From assembly GCA_027600665.1 (NCBI GenBank), contig JADGJL010000211.1, positions 1 through 31,687 on the forward strand: a stretch of 31,687 nt of DNA, given 5' to 3'. The notes under the pieces were generated by a model that was not told where the DNA came from, made no database searches, and was given only the letters and a program-made list of their open reading frames with translations. The stretch is from Irineochytrium annulatum (Eukaryota > Chytridiomycota > Chytridiomycetes > Chytridiales > Chytridiaceae). Both the position numbers and the translations under genes were made by a program. Shown in pieces: positions 10,677 through 18,680 of this stretch (the stretch's first letter is position 1; every line of letters begins with the position of its first letter).

Positions 10677-11487
10677 ATGGTGAAGAGCAAGCCCCTCCTC
10701 ATCAGCGTGATAGCCGCTGTGGCCGTCCTCCTGGTCCTCTCGGTCCTCTCCACCGCCAAGCTCGGTACCAGCGTCTCGGACCTGGGCTCGTTCCCCGTCG
10801 ATACGTCCTACAAGGTCGACGGCGCACCTGGCGGTCTGGATGTGAACGTCGGGGCCGCCGCTGGGAAGCACGTCGTGGTCGCTGGTGGTGCTGGAGCGGG
10901 TGGAAGGAAAGGGAGTGGAGGGCTGAGGAAGCCGGCGGCACCAATGATGAGCAAGATGGGGAACGAGACCTTGAAGTGAGTCCCGGGTTTCTTGCTAACC
11001 TACGGGACACATCGTCTACAGCCCTGCTCACTACTTGTAAAGAGCGGAGCTCGGCCGGGCATCTTGGCGCCTCCTTCACACCATGGCCGGCAAGTTCCCG
11101 CTCGAACCCACTCCCGAGCAACAAGGAACCCTCCTTGACTTCATCTACCTCTTCGCGGAGCTCTACCCTTGCGGTGAATGGTTGGATCCACATGCTTTTC
11201 AGCTCCTTGACACCTGTGACTAAAAAATTGGCCTCTGTGACAATAGCGCGCGGCATTTCCAGCTGGTGCTCGAGGATCATCCACCCGTTGCCAAGAATCG
11301 CGAGACCATCTCCCAATGGGCCTGCGAGGTTCACAACGTTGTCAACAAGCGGCTTAAGAAGCCTGAATTCGACTGCAAGACCGTCCTGGAGGCCTACAAG
11401 TGCGGCTGCGCGGAGGACATGTTCAACTCGACCACAGTAGCGAGCGGTGGATTGGAGGCGGTGGAAAAGCCCACGCCTGTGTCTTAA
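10677..11487 (+). CDS. ERV2-like FAD-linked sulfhydryl oxidase
   Basis: Flavoenzyme of the Erv/ALR family, which forms disulfides and passes electrons to oxygen; with an N-terminal membrane anchor it is expected in the ER or secretory pathway. Three exons (10677-10975, 11043-11180, 11247-11487) give 225 residues. Residues about 7-23 are one hydrophobic segment after MVKSK, a signal anchor. A Gly/Lys-rich spacer runs to about 98, followed by the Erv domain: LGRASWRLLHTMAGKFP (the FAD-binding helix with conserved W and H), then LYPCGEC with the catalytic CxxC split by intron 2, HFQ, NRETISQWACEVHNVVNKRL with the flavin-contacting W, H and N, PEFDC, and a distal CGC that fits a family shuttle or structural Cys pair. 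The first intron must use the acceptor after CTTGTAAAG; the earlier CTACAG leads to a stop. Confidence 0.92.
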
Positions 11488-12317
11488 ACGCAGTGACGGG
11501 ATCTCTGCGTACACACACATTTCTGCCAGGATCTTTAGCTTATGCGCGCTTGTTATGCCGAGTGTTATTTTCTATCTCTTTTGCGGTGTAAGGATAAAAG
11601 ATGCCATCTTTATGTTGATTTGCAGGTTGTCTTTAATCATGTGCTTCCTTGCAAAGCAGAAATGCTCCAATAATGTTGATGAGGATAAACGTCCAGGAAT
11701 GCTTAAGAAACCCCAGAATGCGGGCTTTCCATAGCATGAGAACAACATCATCAGCTTCGATATTCCTAGCCTCACCCACCTCTTGGAGGCTAGTCGCTCA
11801 TGTAGCACCCCCTCTTCCACATCCCCCGGTGTCCCGCCGTATTAACTTTCTCTTCGCCTTCACTCCTCAGTTCGTACGGGCTTCACCTCCCAAATCTAAA
11901 TGCAATGATCAAATTCCCCGTCAGGCCCTGCCCATGAGGCATCCCGTGAGAGTCCTCACGGGTTAAACCCGACGACCCATTTCAGGCGTAGTCGAAGTTG
12001 GCATCGCCAACGTTTTCGTCAAAGTCGCTATGCATATCCTACGGCATCGGCATAGAGGGGGAGGAGGAGGAAGAAAACGAGCGTGCCGATGGGATCGAGA
12101 ACTTGCGGGAGAGGAAGCCGAAAGGGATGCGGGAGGACGCAGAAAGGGATATCAAGAAGCACGGTGACGAAGCCGGGGGATTGAATGAAAGAAAATGCGC
12201 AATAATCACTGCAATTGCGAATGCTAAAGACATTTCAGCAGTGATCAACATCCTACATCCTTCATTGAAATATGGTTGTTCGCACGATGTAGTCCGGGGA
12301 CTCTATGTTTCAAGTAA
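11488..12317. other. Intergenic region between the ERV2-like and WRAP53-like genes
   Basis: About 830 bases, AT-rich around 11560-11720. A Glu/Lys-rich open frame from 11998 runs into the next gene in a different frame and has no recognisable domain. No repeats or RNA genes are seen. It must contain the 3' UTR of the oxidase and the promoter of the WD40 gene. Confidence 0.4.
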
Positions 12318-13856
12318 ATGCTCAAGCCATTACGTTCAACGAAGTCTCGGTTCTTCAACCGGTCCGCTCGGGAGTTTCGGCCGTCGGGCGAAGGGTCGTT
12401 CCACTTCAAGGCCCTGAAGTTCAGTCCGGATGGAACCTGCGTGCTGAGTGCGTTTTCCTTCGCTACCTTACACGTTGGAGACGATCCTAATGGAGGTCGA
12501 TGGAACAGCGTCCTCGAGCGACGACATCCTTCGGGTATTCGAGACGTAGGTTTGATTATGGAGGATGAAATTGAAGCTTGCGCCCTCTGCAGGCCTGCTT
12601 TTATCGGAGACGCAGCGAAGGCTGATGGCACGGACGATCACGAGCCAGCTCTCGCGGCGTTGGAAGCCAATGAGGCGGTTGAGGACGCGATGGAAGTCGT
12701 CTGGTCAGCCGTGGGATCATCTATCTATGACATGTGCTGGTATCCACTCATGACGAGCACAGGTTGGGTTGGTCACCACGAGAAGTCTTCCATCTTCGAG
12801 GCTAAAATTGTTGCACGAACAGACCCCGCGACGTGCTGTTACGTTTCAACGGCGAGAGACCACCCGATACAGCTTTGGGATGCTTATACTGGCCAGGTAA
12901 ATGCCCCAACCGCTCGATAGTGAGACTAAGACTCTGCTGCTTAGATGCGAGCCTCCTACACCACCATCGCGAAAGGCGACCTCGTCTGCGGCCCAAACGC
13001 GGCATGCTTCACCCCCTCCGGCACGCACATCATCGCCGGCCTTGAGAGCCACCTTCAAATCTTCGACGTCTCGCGCTCTGGGTCCGAGGGCAGAATAGTG
13101 CGCATGGTACCCTCGAGGAAGAGCAAAGGCGGGCAGAAGGGGATTGTTTCGACCGTCGCGTTCTCGCCGGACGGGTCGGGCCTGTTCGCTGTGGGGACGT
13201 TCAACCAGAACATTGGGCTGTATGATTCGGCGAGCTGGGAGATGGCGTACATACTGGAAGGCGTTAGGGGAGGGATCACGCAGGTCCAATTCTCGAATGA
13301 TGGCAAGTATCTGTATAGCGCCGCGCGGAAGGCGAATGAGTTGTTATGTTGGGATGTTCGGAATACTGGCAAGGTGCTGTTCAACATGAGCCGCACTGGA
13401 ATGACGAATCAGCGTCTCTACTACGATTTGCATCCTGGAACGGATCAGCTTGTCACGGGAGATCAGGTGATGTGGTTCCTCTCACGTGGAAATTGATTTG
13501 CGAAATGTATTCGCTGACAATGTATTCTTTAACAGAACGGCAACGTCCTCGTCTACGACTTGAAGCCGGAGAGCGACGAGGCCACGGGTTGCCTGTCCCT
13601 CTCGTACAACATCGCGACGGCCCCCGTGTGTGCGGCGTCGTTTCACCCTACCCTGCCGATGATTGCGACGGCGTCCGGGGAGCGACGGGTCGCGAGGGTG
13701 GATTTGGATGAAGATGAGGATAGTGAGAGCGAGGACGAGGTGGCCGCGGCCTCGGGCGGCGGAGCGATGGAGATCGATAAGGCGGAGCCGGCGAAGAAGG
13801 TGCAAAGGGTGGAGGGAGGGAGGTTGGAGAGCCAGGTCACCATTTGGAGGAGATGA
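12318..13856 (+). CDS. WRAP53/TCAB1-like WD40 repeat protein
   Basis: Animal TCAB1 binds the CAB box of small Cajal-body RNAs and telomerase RNA; the yeast relative is Swt21. Six exons (12318-12447, 12509-12545, 12593-12762, 12823-12896, 12945-13466, 13536-13856) join into 417 residues. Diagnostic blocks in order: FKALKFSPDGTCVLT, then SDDILRVFET from a 37-nt exon, IYDMCWYPLM, ARDHPIQLWDAYTGQ, NAACFTPSGTHIIAGL, GIVSTVAFSPDG, GGITQVQFSNDGKYLYSAARK, ELLCWDVRNTGKVLF and TNQRLYYDLHPGTDQLVTGD. These match the TCAB1 propeller blade by blade, including the RK.NELLCWD and NQR.YYDL hallmarks. Between the last two blades there is an acidic insert (DEDEDSESEDE). The start is the first ATG giving the family N-terminus; an upstream coding exon cannot be excluded. 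Confidence 0.88.
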
Positions 13857-14448
13857 CGGGCCATTAGGCAGGACATTAGAAAGTTGCTCCTCCGTACTGC
13901 GTTGACACCTATTGTGGATTTATGGTCTTGCTGATGTAACTGTTGAAAGTTTTATGTGCATTCTCATGAGAAAACAATGTTTTGCGATGGAGAATATGAT
14001 TCTCCTACAAGGACACCTTGCTTGACTTAAAGACGGCTGTGACTTTCCCGCTCAAACATATTAAAAGTTGTTGGTGCTGGTTTGGTTAGCGGGCGGGGCG
14101 GGTTGCCCTCTTCGGCGTCGTCTTCCTGCTCTTGCCACAGATACTTGTTGACCACGAAGCGTCGCGCAAGCAGCGGGGGCAAAGTAAGAAAGCACCTCCG
14201 CCAGAACGGACAGGAGGTAGAATGCGGCGCCGTGCGAGTCGCAAGCACTCTTGCATTGACAGGCCTTCATGCCCACTTGACAGCTCATGGATAGACAAGT
14301 GATAACCTCGAATCTCAAGATCGCGATATTTAAATTTAAACACTCTGCTGTTGAATGATTATAGTAAAGGTAAAATTTATCAAGTGTGACTACAATATTC
14401 GACAAAATGAGAGCAACGATGAAATTTATTCCGCGGGATGCGATTTCT
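13857..14448. other. Convergent 3' intergenic region
   Basis: About 590 AT-rich bases between the stop of the WD40 gene (+) and the stop of the secreted-protein gene (-). Open frames on both strands are short and lack motifs. It presumably carries the two 3' UTRs. Confidence 0.4.
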
Positions 14449-15144
14449 TCACTTCCTGTAGCCGTAATTGCCGTAGTCACCCCTCCCGGCCGTCACGCAC
14501 GGGCTCTGGTGGTACTGGAGCCACGGGTCGACGCTGCACTCCGTTCCCGCCGCGCACCTCATCTCGACCCACTCGCCGTGGTCACACTGGTAGAACACGG
14601 TGCTATCGCCCGACTCGTCGCACTTGTAGTTCTGGCCTTTCCACGAGCCCTCGGAGGTCGAGCAGTCGCCCTCGTTGCCGTAGGACGGAGTGTAGGAAGG
14701 TTTCGCGGGCGTGTAATTGGGCTTTGAAGCCGTGTAGGACGGCTTTGAGGGCGGGTAGCTGGGCTTTGAAGGCGCGTAGGAGGGCTTTGGCGCGTAGGAA
14801 GGCGTAGGGCGGTAAGAAGGAGTGTAGGCCGGCTTCTTCGGGCTGTAAGCCGGTGGCTCCGGCTCGTAGCCGCCGTGAGCGGGGTGGTAGATGGCCACGC
14901 ACGGGCTCTGGCGGTGTTGGAGCCACGGCTGGACGTCGCAGACGGTGCCTGCGGCGCAGGGCATGCGGACCCACTTGCCGTGGTCGCACTGGTAGAAGAC
15001 CGTGTCGTCGCCGGAGACGTCGCACTTGTAGTTTTGGCCTTGGAAGGAGCCCTTGGAGGTCGAGCAGTCGCGCTCGTTGGAGTAGGAGTTGGCGACGGCG
15101 ACGCCCGAGAGGGACGCAATGGTGAGAAGGGTCGAGAAGAGCAT
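14449..15144 (-). CDS. Secreted protein with two six-cysteine (chitin-binding-like) modules
   Basis: A single exon of 231 residues. The first 18 or so residues (MLFSTLLTIASLSGVAVA) are a classic signal peptide, so the product is exported. Two nearly identical modules follow, each beginning DCSTS and ending QSPC. Both have the spacing C-x13-C-x11-C-x9-C-x5-C-x12-C (first copy at C27, C41, C53, C63, C69, C82) with FYQCDHG.W and CAAGT. This resembles small carbohydrate-binding modules such as CBM19 or chitin-binding Peritrophin-like folds, which suggests a role at the cell wall or host surface. The modules are joined by a Pro/Ser/Tyr/Lys linker built from repeats of about seven residues (KPSYxPS). 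A TTTAAA box lies about 80 bases upstream at 15221-15226. The family assignment is inference; secretion and the duplication are plain. Confidence 0.8.
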   Translation of the reverse strand: MLFSTLLTIASLSGVAVANSYSNERDCSTSKGSFQGQNYKCDVSGDDTVFYQCDHGKWVRMPCAAGTVCDVQPWLQHRQSPCVAIYHPAHGGYEPEPPAYSPKKPAYTPSYRPTPSYAPKPSYAPSKPSYPPSKPSYTASKPNYTPAKPSYTPSYGNEGDCSTSEGSWKGQNYKCDESGDSTVFYQCDHGEWVEMRCAAGTECSVDPWLQYHQSPCVTAGRGDYGNYGYRK

Positions 15145-15463
15145 TGTTGAGAAGGTTGTTGGCTTGTTGCTGAAGCTGTTGCTGGAGGCAGTTGTTGATG
15201 ATTATTCGGGGATTCAGCTGTTTAAAACGGTCGTGGTCAAAGGTTGCTTCACTTCCACTTCACCGCTCACACAGAGCCCACCTTCCCCGACGTGGGTACA
15301 TACCCAGCCCAGAAACTACAGTGCAGCCCACATCTCTTTCCAGTTATTTTGTGGTGAAATTAAACCCACTGCTGACCGCCTTCCACCGCACCGAAACTAT
15401 CCCGGCTAGCATGGATTTAACCATTCAAGGAGTGCCGATATTATATTTTACGCAAGATTGATC
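15145..15463. other. Intergenic region between the secreted-protein gene and the retroelement
   Basis: About 320 bases holding the promoter and 5' UTR of the minus-strand secreted-protein gene. A TTTAAA motif at 15221-15226 could act as its TATA-like element. Nothing else is recognised. Confidence 0.4.
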
Positions 15464-15493
15464 TGTGTGGACTGGAGTTCCGGAGAGAAACGG
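15464..15493 (-). repeat. 3' LTR terminal fragment
   Basis: TGTGTGGACTGGAGTTC onward matches the start of the LTR at 18175 at 26 of 30 positions in the same orientation. It directly abuts coding sequence of the element, marking the deletion junction and the element's end next to host DNA. Confidence 0.75.
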
Positions 15494-15494
15494 C

Positions 15495-16563
15495 CGTGGG
15501 GTCACTGTCGTCGGTCAGGATCTTGTAACCAAGTCGTTGGATGGGGTGGCCGTCGTAGTTCCCCCAGCCGATGGCCTTTGATGGCACGGGCGCCGGTCTT
15601 GATGCGGTCGGCATCGACGCGACGCGCGTATGCGACGCAGTTAAGGATTCGAGCATCGTATAGCTGAGGTTTCTTTCCAAACGTGAGTTCGTAGGGCGTG
15701 ATGGTGTTGTTGGCGGCGACGAGGCGGTTGTGAATGTGGCAATGAGCCAAGAGGCCGTCGCCCCATAGGGATCTGGGTGCCCCTGTTTCAATCAAGTTAG
15801 CCCGGACGCGGTCAAAAGCCGTGCGGAACCACCCCTCGATTTCGCCGTTCTGAGGATGGTCGGCTGTAGACGTGTAGGCAATGGTGACGCCGGCTTCGCG
15901 GCAGACGGCCTGGAGGGCGTTCGGGCGGTTCTCCCCAGCAAAATCCATGTGGATAGTGCCTAGTTGCTCACCTGTCATTCTCTCGAGCCATTTCTTGGCG
16001 AAAATGAGGTTGGCAGCGGTCTCGTCGCGGGAGGCCTGGACGTAGCCGAACTTAAAGCCCGTATGGTGTATTGAGATGCCGAGGAAGCATGAGCCGCCGC
16101 CGAGGGAGGGATGATGCCTTTCCGGAAAGAGCAGGTCAGCCGAGATGGTGTCAAGAATGCGAGCGGAGCGAGGGGGATGGCGGGGGTGGGGTCTCCGATG
16201 CATCTTGCCGAGTATGCAGGGCTCGCAGGGAAGGATTGCGGGGATGGTTCCGGAGATGTCGAGGCCGTGGACGGCGGGCACCGTCCGCTTGATCTGTTTG
16301 GCGGAGGCATGAAGAAGCCGAGAGTGCCATAGCTCGATGGTTTGCCGGCCCGGGAGACCGGCGCCGAGCAGGACAGTTTCGGTGTGGGGCGTTGGTGTAA
16401 ATGGGTTGATGTGGAGCCGAAAGAGACCGCGTTCGTCACCAGGTGCTGATGCGGTTACGACACCGCAGTCAGCGTGAAGATTGCCGACGTGTCCTGTGTG
16501 CGTGGCGCTACGGAACCAAACGTCACGGCCGCTTCGAAGTATCGCTGGCACACTGAACAATGT
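15495..16563 (-). pseudogene. Copia GAG-pre-integrase and integrase, truncated before reverse transcriptase
   Basis: Same frame as the Gag-protease part and directly downstream of its stop. The HHCC zinc-binding block is LWHSRLLHASAKQIKR followed by CEPCILGKMH. The integrase core has its first Asp in ISADLLF, its second in IHMDFAGENR, and the Glu in HPQNGEIEGWF with about 35 residues between them, as in active copia integrases. Towards the end the frame must slip by one base in a GGGGG run near 15566 to go from IKGHRLG to NYDGHPIQRLGYKIL, the family block that precedes reverse transcriptase. The sequence then ends in LTR. The integrase residues look intact but no complete Pol can be made. Confidence 0.8.
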
Positions 16564-18123
16564 TTAAGAGGCCCCTGGGACGTGTTCGACGTTGTTAATG
16601 AGGATGGGGTGGCCATTGTTTGTCGAGCCGTGGATGTCGCCATGCGTTCCCGAGCCGGTGATGACGGTGCCCGACACGCCGAGGAAGCTGGACGGCGACG
16701 ATACTGAAGTGTTGGTGAGGATGTCAGCTGTTGGGGTTAAGCTCTTTGTGCACGCCGAGTCAAGGAGGCCGGAGACGGGCGCGATGTTGGTTGCCAGTTG
16801 AGGCGCCGCCGTTGGGCTTGTAAAACCCGTCGACCGTGCACGAGGGTCCGACGCAAGAAGAGATGTGCGCGAAGAGTAGTTGGAAAAGCGTTTATTAGCT
16901 TGTTCAATAGTCAACTCCACACCCTTAAAACTCTTTGAGGTGATAAGGCCTCTGGCTCCGCCGACGGTGGTTTTGAGGTCAATGATGGCGGCTCTGCCGC
17001 CGCGGAACATGCGGAAGATGCGGGCCGTTGCGTCCGGCTGGAAATGTGCGGCCAGCTCGGCTTCAGTGGTGCCGTCCGGGAAGCCCTTGACAAAAACTGC
17101 GTTGAGGTTCAGCTCTTTGGTGGAGCCGTTGTTGCTGCCGGTGCCACGCCTGTTATCCTGGCTGATGCCGGAGAGCACCCTTTGAAGGGCGGCGTTTTCT
17201 ATCTTGAGGTCGGAGACGGCGGTCATGAGGCTCTCAAGCGTGGGTTGAGCCATGGAGGTTGTGTGGCCGTCGGCCGTGAAAACGCGCCCGGAGGGCGTGG
17301 CCGGTTCATCGCCGCGTTGGAGGGCGGAGCGGGCTTCCTCGAGCTCTGCGTCCTCGAGGTACTCCTTCAGGTGATCAAAGCTGCTGGAAGTTTCCTTAGC
17401 GTCGAAGACCGTCTTAAGGGTGGCTCGGAGCTCAGGACGCATGCCGCGGATGAACTTGGTAGCGACGTCGAGTTTGAACTCGGCCGCGACCGTTGGGCTG
17501 TTTTGGCTTGGGTATCCGGCCTGCCGAAGCCGGTGGATAAACATTGAAACCTTCTTGGCGTATGCCGTAGACGTCTCCGTTGGGCCCTGCCTAACACGGT
17601 TGATCTGGTCGAGGAGATCCGTGATGGCGTCGGTCTTGCGGTATTTGACGTGTCTCTGGAGGTGAGCGAGCTTATCGTAGACAAAACCGTTCCCTTGGGC
17701 GAAGATGAGACCGAGGTCGTGGTCGAGATGAGCCGCAATGAGCGTGGTGATCTTCGCCTCAGCTTGGCTCCATCCAGCATGGAGCGTCGCCCATTCCTCG
17801 ATGTTCGCGTCGTTTATCTCGGCGAGGTTATCCGCCTGATTTGGGAATATACCCTCCAGGGTAGGCTCGGGTACGATCTGTTCGAGGTGGGTGACCAGGT
17901 CCGTGATCGGGATCATGAGGATCTTGTCCTTCTTTGTCTTCGGGTCTCGGCCGACGATACGCTCGATGATCCGATACCTGTACTTATCCGGCAGGGGGAT
18001 CGACGAGACGTGGTTCCAGACATTAGTGAGCCACGTCACGTAAGCGTCCGGGTTGGCATAGGTGCTTGAGGTGAGCTTTGGAAACTTGATGGTGCCCTCC
18101 CTGTCGGTAGCGGGCATGGACAT
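16564..18123 (-). CDS. Copia Gag with RRM-like domain and protease start
   Basis: 519 residues from ATG at 18123 to TAA at 16564. Residues about 15-290 are a Gag capsid-type helical region (FPKLTSSTYANPDAYVTWL, WATLHAGWSQAEAKITTLIAAHL, FIRGMRPELRATL). No CCHC zinc knuckle is present. Residues about 345-425 instead read as an RNA-recognition motif: strand LNAVFVKGFP, helix TEAELAAHF, strand TARIFRMF, the RNP1-like GGRAAIIDLK, a helix and a final FKGVELTIEQA strand. The retropepsin region follows (GLLDSACTKSLTP, where the usual DSG or DTG reads DSA) and ends in HVPGAS just before the stop. The next frame-matched codons (TLFSVPAILRSG) continue the normal copia sequence, so the stop interrupts one polyprotein. 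Confidence 0.85.
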   Translation of the reverse strand: MSMPATDREGTIKFPKLTSSTYANPDAYVTWLTNVWNHVSSIPLPDKYRYRIIERIVGRDPKTKKDKILMIPITDLVTHLEQIVPEPTLEGIFPNQADNLAEINDANIEEWATLHAGWSQAEAKITTLIAAHLDHDLGLIFAQGNGFVYDKLAHLQRHVKYRKTDAITDLLDQINRVRQGPTETSTAYAKKVSMFIHRLRQAGYPSQNSPTVAAEFKLDVATKFIRGMRPELRATLKTVFDAKETSSSFDHLKEYLEDAELEEARSALQRGDEPATPSGRVFTADGHTTSMAQPTLESLMTAVSDLKIENAALQRVLSGISQDNRRGTGSNNGSTKELNLNAVFVKGFPDGTTEAELAAHFQPDATARIFRMFRGGRAAIIDLKTTVGGARGLITSKSFKGVELTIEQANKRFSNYSSRTSLLASDPRARSTGFTSPTAAPQLATNIAPVSGLLDSACTKSLTPTADILTNTSVSSPSSFLGVSGTVITGSGTHGDIHGSTNNGHPILINNVEHVPGAS

Positions 18124-18174
18124 CTCGAATCGAGATGGATCGTGCGTCTCCGTAAGAGCGTGGTGCTGATAACG

Positions 18175-18301
18175 TGCGTGGACTGGAGTTCAGGAGAGAA
18201 TCGATGTATTAATATATATGCATTCATTATCCTGATCACCCAGTCCCCTTCGTCGTCCGGCCCGTACCTGGAGTTCAGGAGAGAATCGATACCCTGAACT
18301 C
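18175..18301 (-). repeat. 5' LTR remnant with a repeated 23-mer and an inverted repeat
   Basis: The plus-strand end begins TGCGTGGACTGGAGTTC, the mirror of a TG...CA LTR terminus. A 23-base segment starting CTGGAGTTCAGGAG occurs identically at 18183-18205 and 18268-18290. The second copy carries GAGTTCAGG (18271-18279), which pairs perfectly with CCTGAACTC (18293-18301). The outer limit of the LTR is not clear, and no target-site duplication could be matched with confidence. Confidence 0.6.
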
Positions 18302-18680
18302 GGCCGGGCGGGCGTCTACGGCCGCGCTCGGGTGGGCGGTGTGTCACCGTCCGCGTTTACCCGACGCGGTCCCGACCTTTCACGCGTCCTATCCTCCTTG
18401 CAACTGCCGCATGCATCATGCATACAGGTCTGTCGTGCGCTTGCTGGAAATACGCTGGTCGTGAGTGTATTCGAAGAAGCGGGTAAAACTCTTCCATGTG
18501 GTATAAGAAAGCGCGATTGAATAAGAAAGTAATAGGCGTTGTAAACCGTTGAAGCCCTCCCACCGTCCTCGCGAGCTGCTTGCATCAGTTGCTCTTGGCC
18601 GTCAGTGGCGTCAGAGCTGGTCGTCAATTCCCCGTCCCTTCATACAGCGTCGAGTTGTTCACACCAGCGACCCGGCCCAA

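Larger units (their letters stand above)
15464..18301 (-). mobile_element. Decayed Ty1/copia LTR retrotransposon with a large 3' internal deletion
   Basis: Read on the minus strand: LTR remnant (18301-18175), a primer-binding-site-like TTATCAGCACCACGCTC (about 18173-18155), Gag with a protease start, then GAG-pre-integrase and integrase, and the first residues that normally precede reverse transcriptase. At about 15495 the coding sequence runs straight into a 30-base piece of LTR end (15493-15464). Reverse transcriptase, RNase H and most of the 3' LTR are absent. The two LTR ends match at 26 of 30 bases. One in-frame stop separates protease from integrase, and a one-base frame change lies in a G-run near 15566. 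The copy cannot move by itself. It lies head-to-head with the SAC-domain gene, about 400 bases from its start. Confidence 0.88.

Noticed and set aside
10702..11520. 272-codon open frame on the - strand
   Set aside because: Shadow of the ERV2-like gene, which has clear CxxC and flavin motifs on the other strand.
11998..12417. Glu/Lys-rich open frame upstream of the WD40 gene
   Set aside because: No recognisable domain, frame differs from the WD40 gene, and no splice join to it could be found.
18036..18627. Open frames on the - strand beyond the Gag start
   Set aside because: They lie across the LTR and primer-binding region and the SAC gene promoter; no Gag or other homology.
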